A DNA stretch of 64,000 bases from the NCBI RefSeq assembly GCF_004803695.1, contig NZ_CP039393.1, positions 1,302,001 through 1,366,000 on the forward strand. The letters are read 5' to 3'. Under the pieces are notes generated by a model. The model had not been told where the DNA came from. It searched no databases and worked only from the letters and a program-made list of their open reading frames with translations. Shown here one piece after another: positions 1 to 9,277 of the stretch (position 1 is its first letter; the number at the start of each line of letters is the position of its first letter). The position numbers and the translations under genes were made by a program. Source of the DNA: Muribaculum gordoncarteri. Its GTDB lineage: Bacteria > Bacteroidota > Bacteroidia > Bacteroidales > Muribaculaceae.

Positions 1-64
1 CGAGCACTTGACGATTGATATCTGAAAGATTGAAACTGTCGTATTCGTTAAATTTCTTTTTCAT
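1..64 (-). CDS. ileS: isoleucyl-tRNA synthetase, N-terminal fragment (cut by window edge)
   Basis: Only the first 21 codons are in the window. The minus-strand start ATG is at 64-62 and the peptide begins MKKKFNEYDSFNLSDINRQ. That matches the start of Bacteroidetes IleRS, which usually opens with a Met-x-Lys-Lys-Phe-x-Glu-Tyr segment before the nucleotide-binding fold. The enzyme charges tRNA-Ile in the cytoplasm. The catalytic domain is outside the window, so the call rests on the N-terminal tag alone. Confidence 0.6.
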   Translation of the reverse strand, partial: MKKKFNEYDSFNLSDINRQVL

Positions 65-180
65 GTAGTGGACTATTAGTGCTACTTAAAAAATTTTTGC
101 AAAGTTACAATAAATAGCTGCAATGTGAAAGTCATTGACTGTTTTTTTATTATATAAGGTGTGATTTTGGAATTTACAAT

Positions 181-212
181 AAAAAAGCGTGACATCCTGT
201 TGAATGTCACGC
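181..212 (-). terminator. rho-independent terminator of the acyl-CoA synthetase gene
   Basis: Arms at 187-195 and 204-212 (GCGTGACAT / ATGTCACGC) form a 9-bp stem with an 8-nt loop. On the minus strand a run of six T follows. It lies 57 bp past the stop of the minus-strand gene that ends at 269. Confidence 0.8.
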
Positions 213-268
213 CCCGTAATCCTTTATCTTAGAGCCGTTAACATTTATTGTCGAACCGGCTCTTAGCA

Positions 269-1924
269 TCACTTGGCATGCTGGTAGAGATAACGCTTTA
301 TCGACCGCTTAGGTGTCTTTTCAAACTCTTCGTTATAGAGTTTCACCTTACGAATCTGTGAATAGGCCGGCAAATCCTTATTGAGAGCCGCTATGTTGTC
401 GTCCATTATCTTGCTGAGCGTATCGGTGTGAATGCCCTGCTTGGTTGCGAGCTCGAGATCGGGATAGATCAATGCCGCCAATTGTCCGTCGCTGTCTACG
501 ACAAGCGATTCGGCCACATAAGGCATATTGTTCAGCTTCTGCTCAATCTCCTCGGGATATATGTTCTGTCCCGACGGGCCGAGAATCATGTTCTTGTTGC
601 GGCCTCTTATGTAAATGAATCCGTCGGAATCCATAGTGCAAAGGTCGCCCGTATTCATCCAACCGTCCTTCATCACGGCATCGGTAGCATCTTTATTCTT
701 GTAATATCCCTTCATTACATTGTCGCCGCGCACCCACAATTCGCCCGGTATATGCTCGGGATCGGGTGAATCGATGCGGCCTTCCATTCGGTCGACAATC
801 TGTCCGCACGAGCCGGGACGCTGCTTGTCCCATTGAGCATAAGCTACAAGAGGAGCACACTCGGTCATGCCATATCCCACCGTATAGGGGAAATTGATGC
901 GACGGAGGAATGTTTCCACATCCTTGTTAAGCGCGGCACCGCCAATGATTATCTCCTGTACATTTCCGCCAAATGCGCCCATGAGCTGAGTCTTTATCTT
1001 CTCAAGCAGTCGGTCGTCTATGACGGGAATGTGCATCAACAGCTTCATCAACGGCTTGTCGAGCAGCGGGAACACCTTGGTCTTCACTATCTTTTCGATA
1101 ATCAGCGGAACCGTCACAATCAATTTGGGACGCACCGTGGCAAACGCCTCAAGGATAACCCTCGGCGAGGGCATTCGGGTAAGGAAGTAAACGTGACACC
1201 CCTTTACCAGCGGATGCAGCAGCTCCACTATGAGGCCGTACATGTGAGCAAGCGGAAGCATGCACACTATTCCATCGCCGGGATTAAGGAAAGTAAGACC
1301 GTCGATTGTGAACTGAATGTTGCTCCACAGGTTGTTGTAGGTCAACATGACGCCCTTGGAGAATCCCATCGAGCCCGAGGTGTAGTTTATCAACGCCAAT
1401 TCATCCTTCTTCTCCTTGTAGTAGACGACATCATCGGGAGTGAATCGCTCGGGATACCTCTTGCCGAATATCTCGTTAAGATGCTCTCGGGCATTGGTAA
1501 GACGCTTGTTTCGCGACATTATCAGCGAATAATCGTGAAGTCTTATTACACCCTCAAGACCGTTCATCGAATCGGGGTCGAGATTCTCCCATATTGCATC
1601 ATCGGTGTAGAAGAGCTTTGCCTCGCTGTGGGTTACAAGGTGATGTATGTTATCGGCCTTGAACTCATGCAGAATAGGCACAGCCACAGCTCCGTAGGTT
1701 ATTGCCGAAAGGAATGCGACAGCCCACTGTGAGGAGTTCTTGCCACACAAGGCAATCTTGTCGCCTCGTTTCACTCCGGCCTGTTCATACAGAAGATGAA
1801 GCTTGGCGATTTTACGCGCTATGTCGCGATATTGAAATGACACTCCGTTGAAATCGGTGAGAGCAAGCTCTTCCCAATTCTTTCGCACGGAGCTTTGCAG
1901 ATATCCGTTTAATGTTGTTTCCAT
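269..1924 (-). CDS. AMP-binding long-chain acyl-CoA synthetase / ligase
   Basis: The 551-residue protein is an adenylate-forming enzyme that would activate a fatty acid with ATP and CoA in the cytoplasm or at the inner membrane. The ATP-binding P-loop YTSGSMGFSKG is at residues 181-191. Further on are GYGMTE (motif A5) and GWMNTGDL (motif A7), and a C-terminal domain ends with a KTPKRSIKR segment that includes the likely catalytic lysine. Length and motif order fit the FadD/LC-FACS group. It stands alone between ileS and a plus-strand gene, has its own terminator, and starts at ATG 1924. Chain-length specificity cannot be read from the sequence. Confidence 0.85.
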   Translation of the reverse strand: METTLNGYLQSSVRKNWEELALTDFNGVSFQYRDIARKIAKLHLLYEQAGVKRGDKIALCGKNSSQWAVAFLSAITYGAVAVPILHEFKADNIHHLVTHSEAKLFYTDDAIWENLDPDSMNGLEGVIRLHDYSLIMSRNKRLTNAREHLNEIFGKRYPERFTPDDVVYYKEKKDELALINYTSGSMGFSKGVMLTYNNLWSNIQFTIDGLTFLNPGDGIVCMLPLAHMYGLIVELLHPLVKGCHVYFLTRMPSPRVILEAFATVRPKLIVTVPLIIEKIVKTKVFPLLDKPLMKLLMHIPVIDDRLLEKIKTQLMGAFGGNVQEIIIGGAALNKDVETFLRRINFPYTVGYGMTECAPLVAYAQWDKQRPGSCGQIVDRMEGRIDSPDPEHIPGELWVRGDNVMKGYYKNKDATDAVMKDGWMNTGDLCTMDSDGFIYIRGRNKNMILGPSGQNIYPEEIEQKLNNMPYVAESLVVDSDGQLAALIYPDLELATKQGIHTDTLSKIMDDNIAALNKDLPAYSQIRKVKLYNEEFEKTPKRSIKRYLYQHAK

Positions 1925-2212
1925 ACAATATATAATCGAATGTAATCGTAAATGGTTTTACAAAAATAGCTAAAATTAGCAATCAAAGGAAATAAATCAT
2001 TAATACCGGAGCAGCTAATCAATGTGACTTGCCATATTTCTTTATCAATCGCTCGACAATGATTTCATCATTCACCTTATAACAATTGCTGCATATCGGC
2101 CAACATTGATGCGGCAATTCAGGATGTAGCTAATTTTTGATTTATGCGAATTTAATAAATATTTTGAATTCATTCGCGACATTATGGGGTGAAATCGGGT
2201 TATGCGATGCAT

Positions 2213-2220
2213 TATCTTTG
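2213..2220 (+). promoter_or_regulatory. Bacteroidales -7 box for the 2241 gene
   Basis: TATCTTTG fits the Bacteroidetes sigma-ABfr -7 consensus TAnnTTTG and lies 21 bp before the start ATG at 2241. The rest of the 1925-2240 gap holds nothing else that I recognise. Confidence 0.6.
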
Positions 2221-2240
2221 TCGAAAAATAAAATTGATAT

Positions 2241-2705
2241 ATGGAAACATCACACAACAAGCGAGGCCCCAAGTTTAAATTTGACAAGGAATGGACCGAT
2301 GCCATTATACGATTACCCAAGCACTATCAGGACGAGTTATACAATGCAATCGAGGCTTATCAGCGCGATTTGACCGTGATTGATGTAAGCGAAGGTGTGC
2401 CGAGAGCCATCTTCATGTTGATAATGCCTACAATACGCCGCCGATATATCGCACGACAAAACAGCCGCATGGCACGCGACCGAAAAAGAGCGGTCAGAAG
2501 CTCCGACATGAAAGAAAAATCGTCAAAAATTCATAATTCTCCCAATATTTGCAGCTCCGAGCCGGAAACTGAACCGATTGCTGCAAACCCGCCTCAGATA
2601 GCCAAATCCACGCCTAAAGACACCAACAAAAAGCGACATCGAAACGCATTGAAAAGGCTCAAACGCCACGCATCACGACGCGACAAATCTTTGCCTCCGA
2701 TTTAA
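2241..2705 (+). CDS. hypothetical basic protein
   Basis: 154 residues. The N-terminal 80 residues look folded (KFDKEWTDAIIRLPKHYQDE, then a predicted helix pair). The C-terminal half is a lysine/arginine-rich tail ending in RHASRRDKSLPPI. The N-terminal part vaguely resembles DUF6291/DnaD-N-like helical domains seen in Bacteroidetes phage and genomic proteins, but I do not claim that family. A clear -7 box sits 21 bp upstream, so it probably is transcribed. The basic tail suggests nucleic acid contact (inference). Confidence 0.6.
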   Translation: METSHNKRGPKFKFDKEWTDAIIRLPKHYQDELYNAIEAYQRDLTVIDVSEGVPRAIFMLIMPTIRRRYIARQNSRMARDRKRAVRSSDMKEKSSKIHNSPNICSSEPETEPIAANPPQIAKSTPKDTNKKRHRNALKRLKRHASRRDKSLPPI

Positions 2706-2756
2706 CAAATCCATGAACAGGAGTGTTATAGCTATATCAACTCAACATTTTTATTT

Positions 2757-3248
2757 ATGGATAAATTCAATGCCTTGACAACTGTCGATGAAATGTTCAT
2801 GGACATGGCGGCCGAACTGGCCGAAGTCAATGTCAGCGAAGGAGGAGGGCCTTTCGGTGCAGTGATAGTGCTTGATGGCACTGTCATTGCGACCGGGGTG
2901 AATTCCGTGACACGCGACAACGACCCTACAGCCCATGCCGAAGTGAACGCCATACGCAATGCGTGTGCGGCCCTGGGGACATTCAAGCTCGACCAATGCG
3001 TTGTGTACAGTTCTTGCGAGCCGTGCCCCATGTGCCTTAGCGCACTCTATTGGGCAGGCGTGAAACGCATATACTACGGAAACACCAAAGAGGATGCCGA
3101 CCGAATCAATTTTAGTGACAAGTTCATCTATCAGCAACTCGACAAGCCGCCGGTGGAACGCGCCATACCTTGCATACATGTCAATAGCAAACGCGCTATA
3201 AAAGCATTTGAGATGTGGGTCGACAAGAATGACAAAATCACCTATTGA
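2757..3248 (+). CDS. nucleoside/guanine deaminase of the CDA superfamily
   Basis: 163 residues. The zinc site is plain: H60-A-E62 (TAHAEVNAIR) and P89-C90-P-M-C93. These supply the His, two Cys and catalytic Glu of the cytidine-deaminase fold. Length and the sequence around CEPCPMCLSALYWAG resemble GuaD/TadA-like guanine deaminases rather than TadA itself, as the C-terminal half lacks the usual tRNA-binding pattern. The likely reaction is hydrolytic deamination of guanine or a related base in purine salvage. The 3' end overlaps the convergent radical SAM gene by 11 bp. Confidence 0.8.
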   Translation: MDKFNALTTVDEMFMDMAAELAEVNVSEGGGPFGAVIVLDGTVIATGVNSVTRDNDPTAHAEVNAIRNACAALGTFKLDQCVVYSSCEPCPMCLSALYWAGVKRIYYGNTKEDADRINFSDKFIYQQLDKPPVERAIPCIHVNSKRAIKAFEMWVDKNDKITY

Positions 3249-4158
3249 ACAGGTCGCCCTGCCTGATGCCTTTGGTTTTGAGGTAGGAGTTGAGCTTGTG
3301 GGTGAACTCGTAGTTTTTTAGTCCCCATTGCGGAGAGATCAACAGGGATGCAGGCGACTGACTCGTAAACCGCTCTATTGCTATGGAGGGATTCAGCCGT
3401 GCAACAATTCGCGAACATAGATCAATATATTCATCGACCGTGTAACCGGGCACAGTGTACAGCCGTGCCTCGAGGTCGCGTGCAAGTTTCGTGCCCTTTA
3501 TTACCTGAAGCTGATGCAGCTTAACGGTATCGACGGGCAATTGCGACACTGCATCGATTGTCGACATGATGGTGTCATCGTTCTCCTCGGGAAGTCCTAA
3601 GATGAGATGCAGCCCTACCGGTATTCCGGCATCGGCAGTGCGGTTAACGGCATCAACGGTGTCGTTCCAGGAGTGGCATCGGTTAATCAGCTTCAATGTT
3701 GATTCGCACGACGATTCAGCGCCATACTCCACCATCACAAAGTGATTCTCATTAAGTCGCGACAGGTAGTCAAGCAGTTCATCGGGCATGCAGTCGGGCC
3801 GGGTTCCTATTATCAATCCGTCGACATCGGGCTGCGCCAAAGCCTCTTCATAGAGAGCCGAAAGTCGGCTTATTTCAGCAAATGTATTGGTATGGGCCTG
3901 AAAATAGGCCAGATAGCGCATCGACGGATATTTGCGGCTGAAAAATCGCTTTCCTTTCTCAATCTGTTCCGCTACCGACAGCTGCGGCTTGCAGTAGTCG
4001 GGATTGAACGTTTGGTTATTGCAGTAGGTACACCCTCCCCTGCCCACTGTGCCGTCACGGTTAGGGCATGAGAATCCGGCGTTTATGGAAATCTTCTGTA
4101 CCTTCCCGTCGAAGTGCTCGGCGAGAAAGTCGGCATAGTCACGATAAGCTTCAGCCAT
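3238..4158 (-). CDS. TIGR01212-type radical SAM protein (YhcC family)
   Basis: About 306 residues from the ATG at 4158; a TTG at 4167 would add three residues and abut aroC. The Fe-S cysteines are in an unusual spaced motif, C-P-N-R-D-G-T-V-G-R-G-G-C-T-Y-C, typical of this subfamily instead of the classic CX3CX2C. Later segments LILGLPEEND and HQLQVIKGT are also characteristic. The enzyme would reductively cleave SAM; its substrate is not established for the family. It follows aroC after about 10 bp and is probably cotranscribed with it. Its 3' end overlaps the convergent deaminase gene. Confidence 0.85.
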   Translation of the reverse strand: MAEAYRDYADFLAEHFDGKVQKISINAGFSCPNRDGTVGRGGCTYCNNQTFNPDYCKPQLSVAEQIEKGKRFFSRKYPSMRYLAYFQAHTNTFAEISRLSALYEEALAQPDVDGLIIGTRPDCMPDELLDYLSRLNENHFVMVEYGAESSCESTLKLINRCHSWNDTVDAVNRTADAGIPVGLHLILGLPEENDDTIMSTIDAVSQLPVDTVKLHQLQVIKGTKLARDLEARLYTVPGYTVDEYIDLCSRIVARLNPSIAIERFTSQSPASLLISPQWGLKNYEFTHKLNSYLKTKGIRQGDLFNR

Positions 4159-4167
4159 GGGGAGCAA

Positions 4168-5244
4168 TCACAGGCGAGTGGCCTTATTTAGCAGATAGGC
4201 GTCGAGCAGAGTCATAGCCGCCATTGCATCGACCACTGGCACGGCACGCGGCAATACACAGGGATCATGACGACCACGCGCCTTCAGCACCACGGGATTT
4301 CCCGAATCGTCAATCGTAGGCACCTCTTGCAGCAGTGTGGCCACAGGCTTGAACGCAACTCTGAAATAGATGTCTTCGCCATTGGATATTCCGCCTTGTA
4401 TCCCGCCGGAATTGTTGGTTGTAGTCGACACTTTTCCGTTGGCATCGGTGACAAAACGGTCGATCATCTCGCTGCCTCGGTGGCTTACACCGGCAAATCC
4501 CATTCCGTATTCAAATCCTTTCACGGCATTGATGCCGAGCATGGCAGCTCCGAACATTGCATGCAGCTTGCCGAACACCGGTTCGCCGAGTCCCGCCGGC
4601 ACACCCGTTATGACGCAAGTGATAATGCCGCCTATGGTGTCACCTTCGCCCTTTATCTTGCGTATCAGCTCCCGCATTCTTGCGGCCATTTCAGCATCGG
4701 GGCACCTCACGTCGTTGCTGTCGATTGTCGAGAGATCGTATTTTGTATAATCGGCGGAGAGCGACAAGTCGCCCACGGTCGATGTATAGGAGTGTATGCT
4801 TATGCCGAGTCGCTCAAGAGCCTGCATGGCAAATGCGCCTCCCACCACGCGGGCAATCGTCTCTCTTGCCGACGAGCGGCCGCCTCCACGATGGTCACGC
4901 AACCCGTACTTTGTGGTATAGGTATAGTCGGCGTGCGACGGACGGAATGTGTGGCGCATATTCTCATAATCGCTTGAATGTTGATCGCCGTTCTCGACAA
5001 TGAATCCGATAGGTGTTCCGGTTGTCTTTCCGTCAAACATTCCGCTCAGAATCTTTACACGGTCCTTTTCATCGCGGGCCGTCACGATTGTCGATTGTCC
5101 CGGACGGCGACGGTTGAGCTGATGCTGCACGGCATCAAGGTCGATGTCTATGCCGGCCGGCATTCCGTCGATTATCCCCCCCACAGCGGGGCCGTGTGAT
5201 TCGCCGAACGTAGTCAGGCGATATATGTTGCCAAATGTATTCAT
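4168..5244 (-). CDS. aroC: chorismate synthase
   Basis: 358 residues, the usual length. It has the N-terminal signature [14 protein letters not shown] and NRRRPGQS, plus [15 protein letters not shown] and the C-terminal [20 protein letters not shown]. It converts EPSP to chorismate using reduced FMN, the last step of the shikimate pathway. It sits in a minus-strand operon, ybaK (2-bp gap) then aroC then the radical SAM gene. Confidence 0.96.
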   Translation of the reverse strand: MNTFGNIYRLTTFGESHGPAVGGIIDGMPAGIDIDLDAVQHQLNRRRPGQSTIVTARDEKDRVKILSGMFDGKTTGTPIGFIVENGDQHSSDYENMRHTFRPSHADYTYTTKYGLRDHRGGGRSSARETIARVVGGAFAMQALERLGISIHSYTSTVGDLSLSADYTKYDLSTIDSNDVRCPDAEMAARMRELIRKIKGEGDTIGGIITCVITGVPAGLGEPVFGKLHAMFGAAMLGINAVKGFEYGMGFAGVSHRGSEMIDRFVTDANGKVSTTTNNSGGIQGGISNGEDIYFRVAFKPVATLLQEVPTIDDSGNPVVLKARGRHDPCVLPRAVPVVDAMAAMTLLDAYLLNKATRL

Positions 5245-5246
5245 AA

Positions 5247-5738
5247 TTATTCAGTCATTGGTGTGGCGATGTCGGCCACCGTTGCCTTAACGTAGCCTAT
5301 CAGGTCGCCGGGTGATACCTTGAATTGCAGGCCTCTCACCCCTGCGCTTACATAGATGAAGTCGTAATCAAGTGCCGTGGAGTGGAAATATGTAGGAAAT
5401 GCCTTCTTCATCCCTATGGGTGAACATCCTCCCCTAATGTAACCGGTGAGCGGGAGCAACTCTTTCATCGGAATCATCTCGACCTTCTTTGCACCGGCCG
5501 TTTTGGCGGCGGCTTTAAGGTCGACCTCCATGTTACCCGGAATCACACACACGAAGTATCCGCACTTGTCGCCGTGAAGCACAAGGGTCTTGAACACCCT
5601 GTTTATGTCCTCGCCCAACTCTTCGGCCACATGGTCGGCGGCAAGATTGTTCTCATCGACCCGATAGGGAATCAACTCATAGGCAATCCGGGCCTTGTCA
5701 AGCAGCCTTGCTGCATTGGTTTTAGCTATTCCTGACAT
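5247..5738 (-). CDS. ybaK: Cys-tRNA(Pro) deacylase, YbaK/EbsC family
   Basis: 163 residues from ATG 5738. An upstream TTG at 5756 lies inside the promoter box, so I reject it. The sequence has the YbaK pattern: [19 protein letters not shown] at the start, the catalytic lysine region [11 protein letters not shown], and [11 protein letters not shown] near residue 110. The enzyme hydrolyses mischarged Cys-tRNA(Pro) in trans. It is first in the operon with aroC. A -7 box (TATTTTTG on the minus strand, 5761-5754) lies just before the start. Confidence 0.88.
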   Translation of the reverse strand: MSGIAKTNAARLLDKARIAYELIPYRVDENNLAADHVAEELGEDINRVFKTLVLHGDKCGYFVCVIPGNMEVDLKAAAKTAGAKKVEMIPMKELLPLTGYIRGGCSPIGMKKAFPTYFHSTALDYDFIYVSAGVRGLQFKVSPGDLIGYVKATVADIATPMTE

Positions 5739-5753
5739 GATTACTATTTTTTG

Positions 5754-5761
5754 CAAAAATA
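5754..5761 (-). promoter_or_regulatory. -7 box of the ybaK-aroC operon
   Basis: The minus strand reads TATTTTTG, matching TAnnTTTG, 15 bp before the ATG at 5738. This makes for a very short 5' leader. Confidence 0.5.
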
Positions 5762-5856
5762 ATCATTCCGTATCACTTATCCAAAAGCAAGTATGCGACA
5801 CGCCGTGAAGCTGTCGATTTTATATATGCTTTTTTGCGTGAATGACGGATTATGAG

Positions 5857-5864
5857 TAACTTTG
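5857..5864 (+). promoter_or_regulatory. -7 box of the ruvX-def-ettA run
   Basis: TAACTTTG matches the Bacteroidetes -7 consensus. A TTTTGCG stretch about 20 bp upstream could be the -33 element. The box ends only 4 bp before the GTG start at 5869, so the transcript would be leaderless or begin translation at the ATG at 5881. Confidence 0.65.
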
Positions 5865-5868
5865 TATC

Positions 5869-6294
5869 GTGGGACGATTAATGGCAATAGATTACGGACG
5901 AAAACGTTGCGGCATAGCCGTGACCGATACGTTGCGCATTGTCGCCACGGGACTTACAACGGTGTCGACCCATGAACTCATCGATTGGGTGAAGCGGTAT
6001 ATTGCCTCGGAGCAGGTCGACGAAATAGTTGTGGGAAAGCCCACTACCCTGCGAGGCGAGCCGTCGGAGTCGATGCGCTACATCACGCCAGGCATAAGCA
6101 AGCTGCGCTCGGCGATACCCGAAGAGATTCCAATCGTGTTCTGGGACGAACGATTCACCTCGACAATGGCTCATAGGGCCATGATCGACTCAGGCATGCG
6201 CAAAAGCCGTCGACGCGACAAGGCGATTGTCGACGAGATGGCTGCTACGATAATATTAAACGACTACATTCAAAGCAAAACATATAACCAATAA
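5869..6294 (+). CDS. ruvX: putative Holliday junction resolvase / pre-16S rRNA nuclease YqgF
   Basis: 141 residues in the GTG-start reading MGRLMAIDYGRKRCGIAVTD, which matches the conserved family start; an ATG is at 5881. RNase H-like fold markers are D8 (AIDYG), VGKP near 58 and FWDERFTS near 97, with D127 near the end. The family processes 16S rRNA 5' ends. The stop overlaps the def start by one base (TAATG), so translation is probably coupled. Confidence 0.88.
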   Translation: MGRLMAIDYGRKRCGIAVTDTLRIVATGLTTVSTHELIDWVKRYIASEQVDEIVVGKPTTLRGEPSESMRYITPGISKLRSAIPEEIPIVFWDERFTSTMAHRAMIDSGMRKSRRRDKAIVDEMAATIILNDYIQSKTYNQ

Positions 6295-6854
6295 TGAAAT
6301 TACCGATATATCTTTACGGGCACCCGGTGCTTCGCCGTGAATCGGCTGAGATAACGCCCGAATATCCCGAGCTCAAAAAGCTCGTCGCCGACATGTGGGA
6401 AACGATGTACGGTTCCGACGGTGTAGGACTGGCCGCCCCCCAGATAGGTCGCAACGACCGCATCGTGGTGATCGACAGCAATGCCTTTGCCGAACATTTC
6501 CCCGAATGTGCCGACCGCAAGTTCACATTAATAAATCCTGAAGTGGAGGTGCTCGACGGCGAAACCATAACGCGCGACGAAGGCTGCCTCAGCCTGCCCG
6601 ACCTGAGTGAGGCTGTGCCTCGCATCGAACACATACGCCTTAAGTGGGTCGATGAAAACTTCGAGCCCCACGAAGAGGAGATAACCGGATTCCTGGCACG
6701 TATAGTGCAGCATGAATGTGACCATCTCGAAGGCAAGATGTACATAGACCACATTTCGCCCATACGCAAGCAATTGATCAAGGGTAAACTCAACCGCATA
6801 GTGACCGGCAAGACACGCTGCGACTATCCGGTGCGTTACGCCCCCAAGAAATAA
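6294..6854 (+). CDS. def: peptide deformylase
   Basis: 186 residues with all three motifs in order: GVGLAAPQIG, EGCLSLP and QHECDHLEG. The Cys of motif 2 and the two His of motif 3 bind the metal, and the Glu of HECDH is catalytic. It removes the formyl group from nascent N-termini at the ribosome. Overlaps ruvX by one base and precedes ettA by 28 bp. Confidence 0.96.
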   Translation: MKLPIYLYGHPVLRRESAEITPEYPELKKLVADMWETMYGSDGVGLAAPQIGRNDRIVVIDSNAFAEHFPECADRKFTLINPEVEVLDGETITRDEGCLSLPDLSEAVPRIEHIRLKWVDENFEPHEEEITGFLARIVQHECDHLEGKMYIDHISPIRKQLIKGKLNRIVTGKTRCDYPVRYAPKK

Positions 6855-6882
6855 TTAATCATAACAATCAACCTGTAACGAC

Positions 6883-8568
6883 ATGGCTGACGATAAGAAA
6901 ATTATCTTCTCGATGGTGGGAGTGAGCAAAATCTATCCCCCTCAAAAACAAGTTTTAAAGAACATATATCTGTCATTTTTCTATGGCGCAAAGATAGGAA
7001 TCATAGGTCTTAACGGTTCCGGTAAGTCATCGCTGCTCAAGATAATCGCCGGCCTCGACAAGAGCTATCAGGGCGAAGTTGTATTCTCGCCGGGATATTC
7101 GGTGGGATACCTTGAACAGGATCCGCAACTCGATCCCGACAAGACGGTTATCGAGGTTGTTCGCGAAGGCGTTCAGCCCATAATGGATCTGCTTGCCGAA
7201 TTTGACAAGGTGAACGAGGCATTTGGCGATCCCGATGTGCTTGACGACCCAGACAAGATGGACGCACTCATTGCCCGTCAGTCGGAATTGCAGGACAAGC
7301 TTGACGCCGCCGATGCATGGAATATCGACTCTAAGCTTGAGCGTGCAATGGATGCGCTTCAGTGTCCGCCCGACGATCAGGTTATCAAGACCCTTTCGGG
7401 AGGTGAGCGCCGTCGTGTGGCTTTGTGTAGCCTTTTATTGCAGCAGCCTGATGTGCTGTTGCTTGACGAGCCTACCAACCACCTCGATGCCGAGTCGATC
7501 GACTGGCTCGAGCAGCATCTGCAGCAATATCCCGGTACGGTAATCGCCATTACCCACGACCGTTACTTCCTCGACCATGTTGCAGGATGGATTCTTGAGC
7601 TTGATCGTGGCGAAGGAATACCCTGGAAGGGCAACTACTCTTCATGGCTTGAGCAGAAGACAAAGCGCATGGCTCAGGAGGAGAAGCAGGCCAGCAAGCG
7701 TCGCAAGACTCTTGAGCGCGAGCTTGAATGGGTGCGCATGGCTCCCAAAGCACGACAGGCCAAAGGAAAGGCCCGACTCAACTCCTACGACCGACTACTC
7801 AACGAAGACCAAAAGGCACGCGAGGAGCGTCTTGAGATATTCATTCCCAACGGCCCGCGTCTTGGTCAGAAAGTGATCGAGGCTACATCACTTGCCAAGG
7901 CATTCGGAAAGAAGCGCCTGTTCAACGATCTGAGCTTCTCGCTTCCGCCCAACGGCATAGTCGGTGTAATCGGCCCTAACGGCGCCGGCAAGACTACCCT
8001 ATTCCGTCTTATCATGGGTCAGGAAACGCCCGATAACGGAACATTTGATGTGGGTGAAACTGTCAAAATAGCCTATGTCGACCAGACTCACCATGACCTG
8101 CTGCCTGAAAAGACAGTCTATGAAGTGATTTCGCAAGGCACCGAAACATTCCGTATGGGAGGTCGCGATGTCAACGCACGAGCCTATCTGTCGAAGTTTA
8201 ACTTCACGGGAGCCGACCAGGAGAAGAAGATCGGTGTGCTTTCGGGAGGCGAACGCAACCGATTGCATCTCGCCATGGCGTTGAAGGAGGAAGGTAATGT
8301 GCTGTTGCTCGACGAGCCTACCAACGACATCGATGTCAACACGCTTCGTGCCCTTGAGGAAGGTCTTGACGACTTTGCCGGATGTGCGGTGGTTGTCAGC
8401 CACGACCGCTGGTTCCTCGATAGAATATGCACCCACATTCTGTCGTTTGAAGGCGAAGGCAATGTAGTGTTCTACGAAGGCTCCTACTCCGACTATGAAG
8501 AGTACAAGAAAGCCCGCAACGGAGGCAAAGAACCGCCTCGCCGCCGCTATCGCAAGCTGATGGAGTAA
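6883..8568 (+). CDS. ettA: energy-dependent translational throttle protein EttA (ABC-F)
   Basis: 561 residues with two ABC cassettes and no membrane segments. Walker A motifs are GLNGSGKSS (near 44) and GPNGAGKTT (near 368). Signature motifs are LSGGERRRV and LSGGERNRL. Walker B ends are LLLDEPTNHLD and LLLDEPTNDID. The inter-domain linker carries the basic AKGKARLNSYDRL segment and the short ARM region of EttA. The protein binds the ribosomal E site and gates elongation by ATP/ADP ratio. A strong terminator follows at 8591-8627. Confidence 0.93.
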   Translation: MADDKKIIFSMVGVSKIYPPQKQVLKNIYLSFFYGAKIGIIGLNGSGKSSLLKIIAGLDKSYQGEVVFSPGYSVGYLEQDPQLDPDKTVIEVVREGVQPIMDLLAEFDKVNEAFGDPDVLDDPDKMDALIARQSELQDKLDAADAWNIDSKLERAMDALQCPPDDQVIKTLSGGERRRVALCSLLLQQPDVLLLDEPTNHLDAESIDWLEQHLQQYPGTVIAITHDRYFLDHVAGWILELDRGEGIPWKGNYSSWLEQKTKRMAQEEKQASKRRKTLERELEWVRMAPKARQAKGKARLNSYDRLLNEDQKAREERLEIFIPNGPRLGQKVIEATSLAKAFGKKRLFNDLSFSLPPNGIVGVIGPNGAGKTTLFRLIMGQETPDNGTFDVGETVKIAYVDQTHHDLLPEKTVYEVISQGTETFRMGGRDVNARAYLSKFNFTGADQEKKIGVLSGGERNRLHLAMALKEEGNVLLLDEPTNDIDVNTLRALEEGLDDFAGCAVVVSHDRWFLDRICTHILSFEGEGNVVFYEGSYSDYEEYKKARNGGKEPPRRRYRKLME

Positions 8569-8590
8569 TATCCGTATCAATCAACATAAA

Positions 8591-8627
8591 AATACGACCG
8601 TCGACACCCCGTCAACGGTCGTATTTT
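8591..8627 (+). terminator. rho-independent terminator after ettA, bidirectional
   Basis: Inverted arms AATACGACCGT-cGAC and GTC-aACGGTCGTATT around an ACCCC loop, flanked by A-tract and T-tract. It can serve ettA on the plus strand and the SanA-like gene on the minus strand. Confidence 0.85.
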
Positions 8628-8640
8628 ATTTTATATCATT

Positions 8641-9276
8641 TCAAGAGGCTTTTCCAGTGTAAATGTCGATGAACATCTTGACGCGGGCAAGGTATTCACG
8701 AAGTGTATTTTTTATCTGACTGTGGACTATTGGCGATGGATTGGCGTTATATCCTATAGCATGTATGCAATATTTTTCAGCGAGATATATAGCGCGTTCA
8801 TTATGATATTTCTGTGAAATCAGTGTCAAACTGTCAAGCCCATAAACCTGTTTTGCTTTTGCAATAGAATTGAGAGTTCGTGTACCCTCATAATCCAATA
8901 TTATTCTATCTGCCGGAACACCTCTTACTATAAGAGAATCGAGGATGGCTTGCGGTTCGTCACATCCGTTATCTTCTGTTTGAGTGTAGTCGCCGCCACT
9001 GGCGATTATATAGTCAACTTTACCGGCCTTATATAATTCTTCAGCAGCTTTTACACGATTGTCAAAGTTGTAGTTGTGAGCTCCCCCGGGAGTGATTGGC
9101 GATGTAGCCAAAAATAGCCCCACTTTATTATAAGGAATCTCTGTTGCATCAGAGTACAATCTGCCATCCGCATTTTTCTCCACAATGGAAAAGCATGTAA
9201 TAGTAACCGCTACGCCGCCAATAAGCATAGCGACAATGCTTAAAATAGCTATTTTATATTTCCTATTTATTTTCAT
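8641..9276 (-). CDS. SanA/ElyC/YdcF-family (DUF218) membrane-anchored protein
   Basis: About 211 residues from ATG 9276; a TTG at 9285 is possible but overlaps the neighbouring gene remnant. One N-terminal membrane segment (residues about 6-28, IAILSIVAMLIGGVAVTITC) precedes a periplasmic DUF218 domain. That domain has VGLFLATSPITPGG, VDYIIASGGD and SLTLISQKYHNERAIYLAEK, which are the SanA (vancomycin high-temperature exclusion) signatures. SanA-like proteins affect envelope integrity; their chemistry is not settled. Its domain is clearly paralogous to the N-terminal half of the 13,661 fusion gene. Confidence 0.8.
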   Translation of the reverse strand: MKINRKYKIAILSIVAMLIGGVAVTITCFSIVEKNADGRLYSDATEIPYNKVGLFLATSPITPGGAHNYNFDNRVKAAEELYKAGKVDYIIASGGDYTQTEDNGCDEPQAILDSLIVRGVPADRIILDYEGTRTLNSIAKAKQVYGLDSLTLISQKYHNERAIYLAEKYCIHAIGYNANPSPIVHSQIKNTLREYLARVKMFIDIYTGKAS

Positions 9277-9277
9277 A

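Noticed and set aside
428-1732. Long plus-strand frames opposite the acyl-CoA synthetase gene
   Set aside because: They lack family patterns and lie fully inside a well-supported minus-strand gene.
4267-5199. Plus-strand frames opposite chorismate synthase
   Set aside because: Shadow frames; aroC motifs are unambiguous on the minus strand.
8591-8627. Possible small RNA at the ettA 3' end
   Set aside because: Simple bidirectional terminator explains the inverted repeat.
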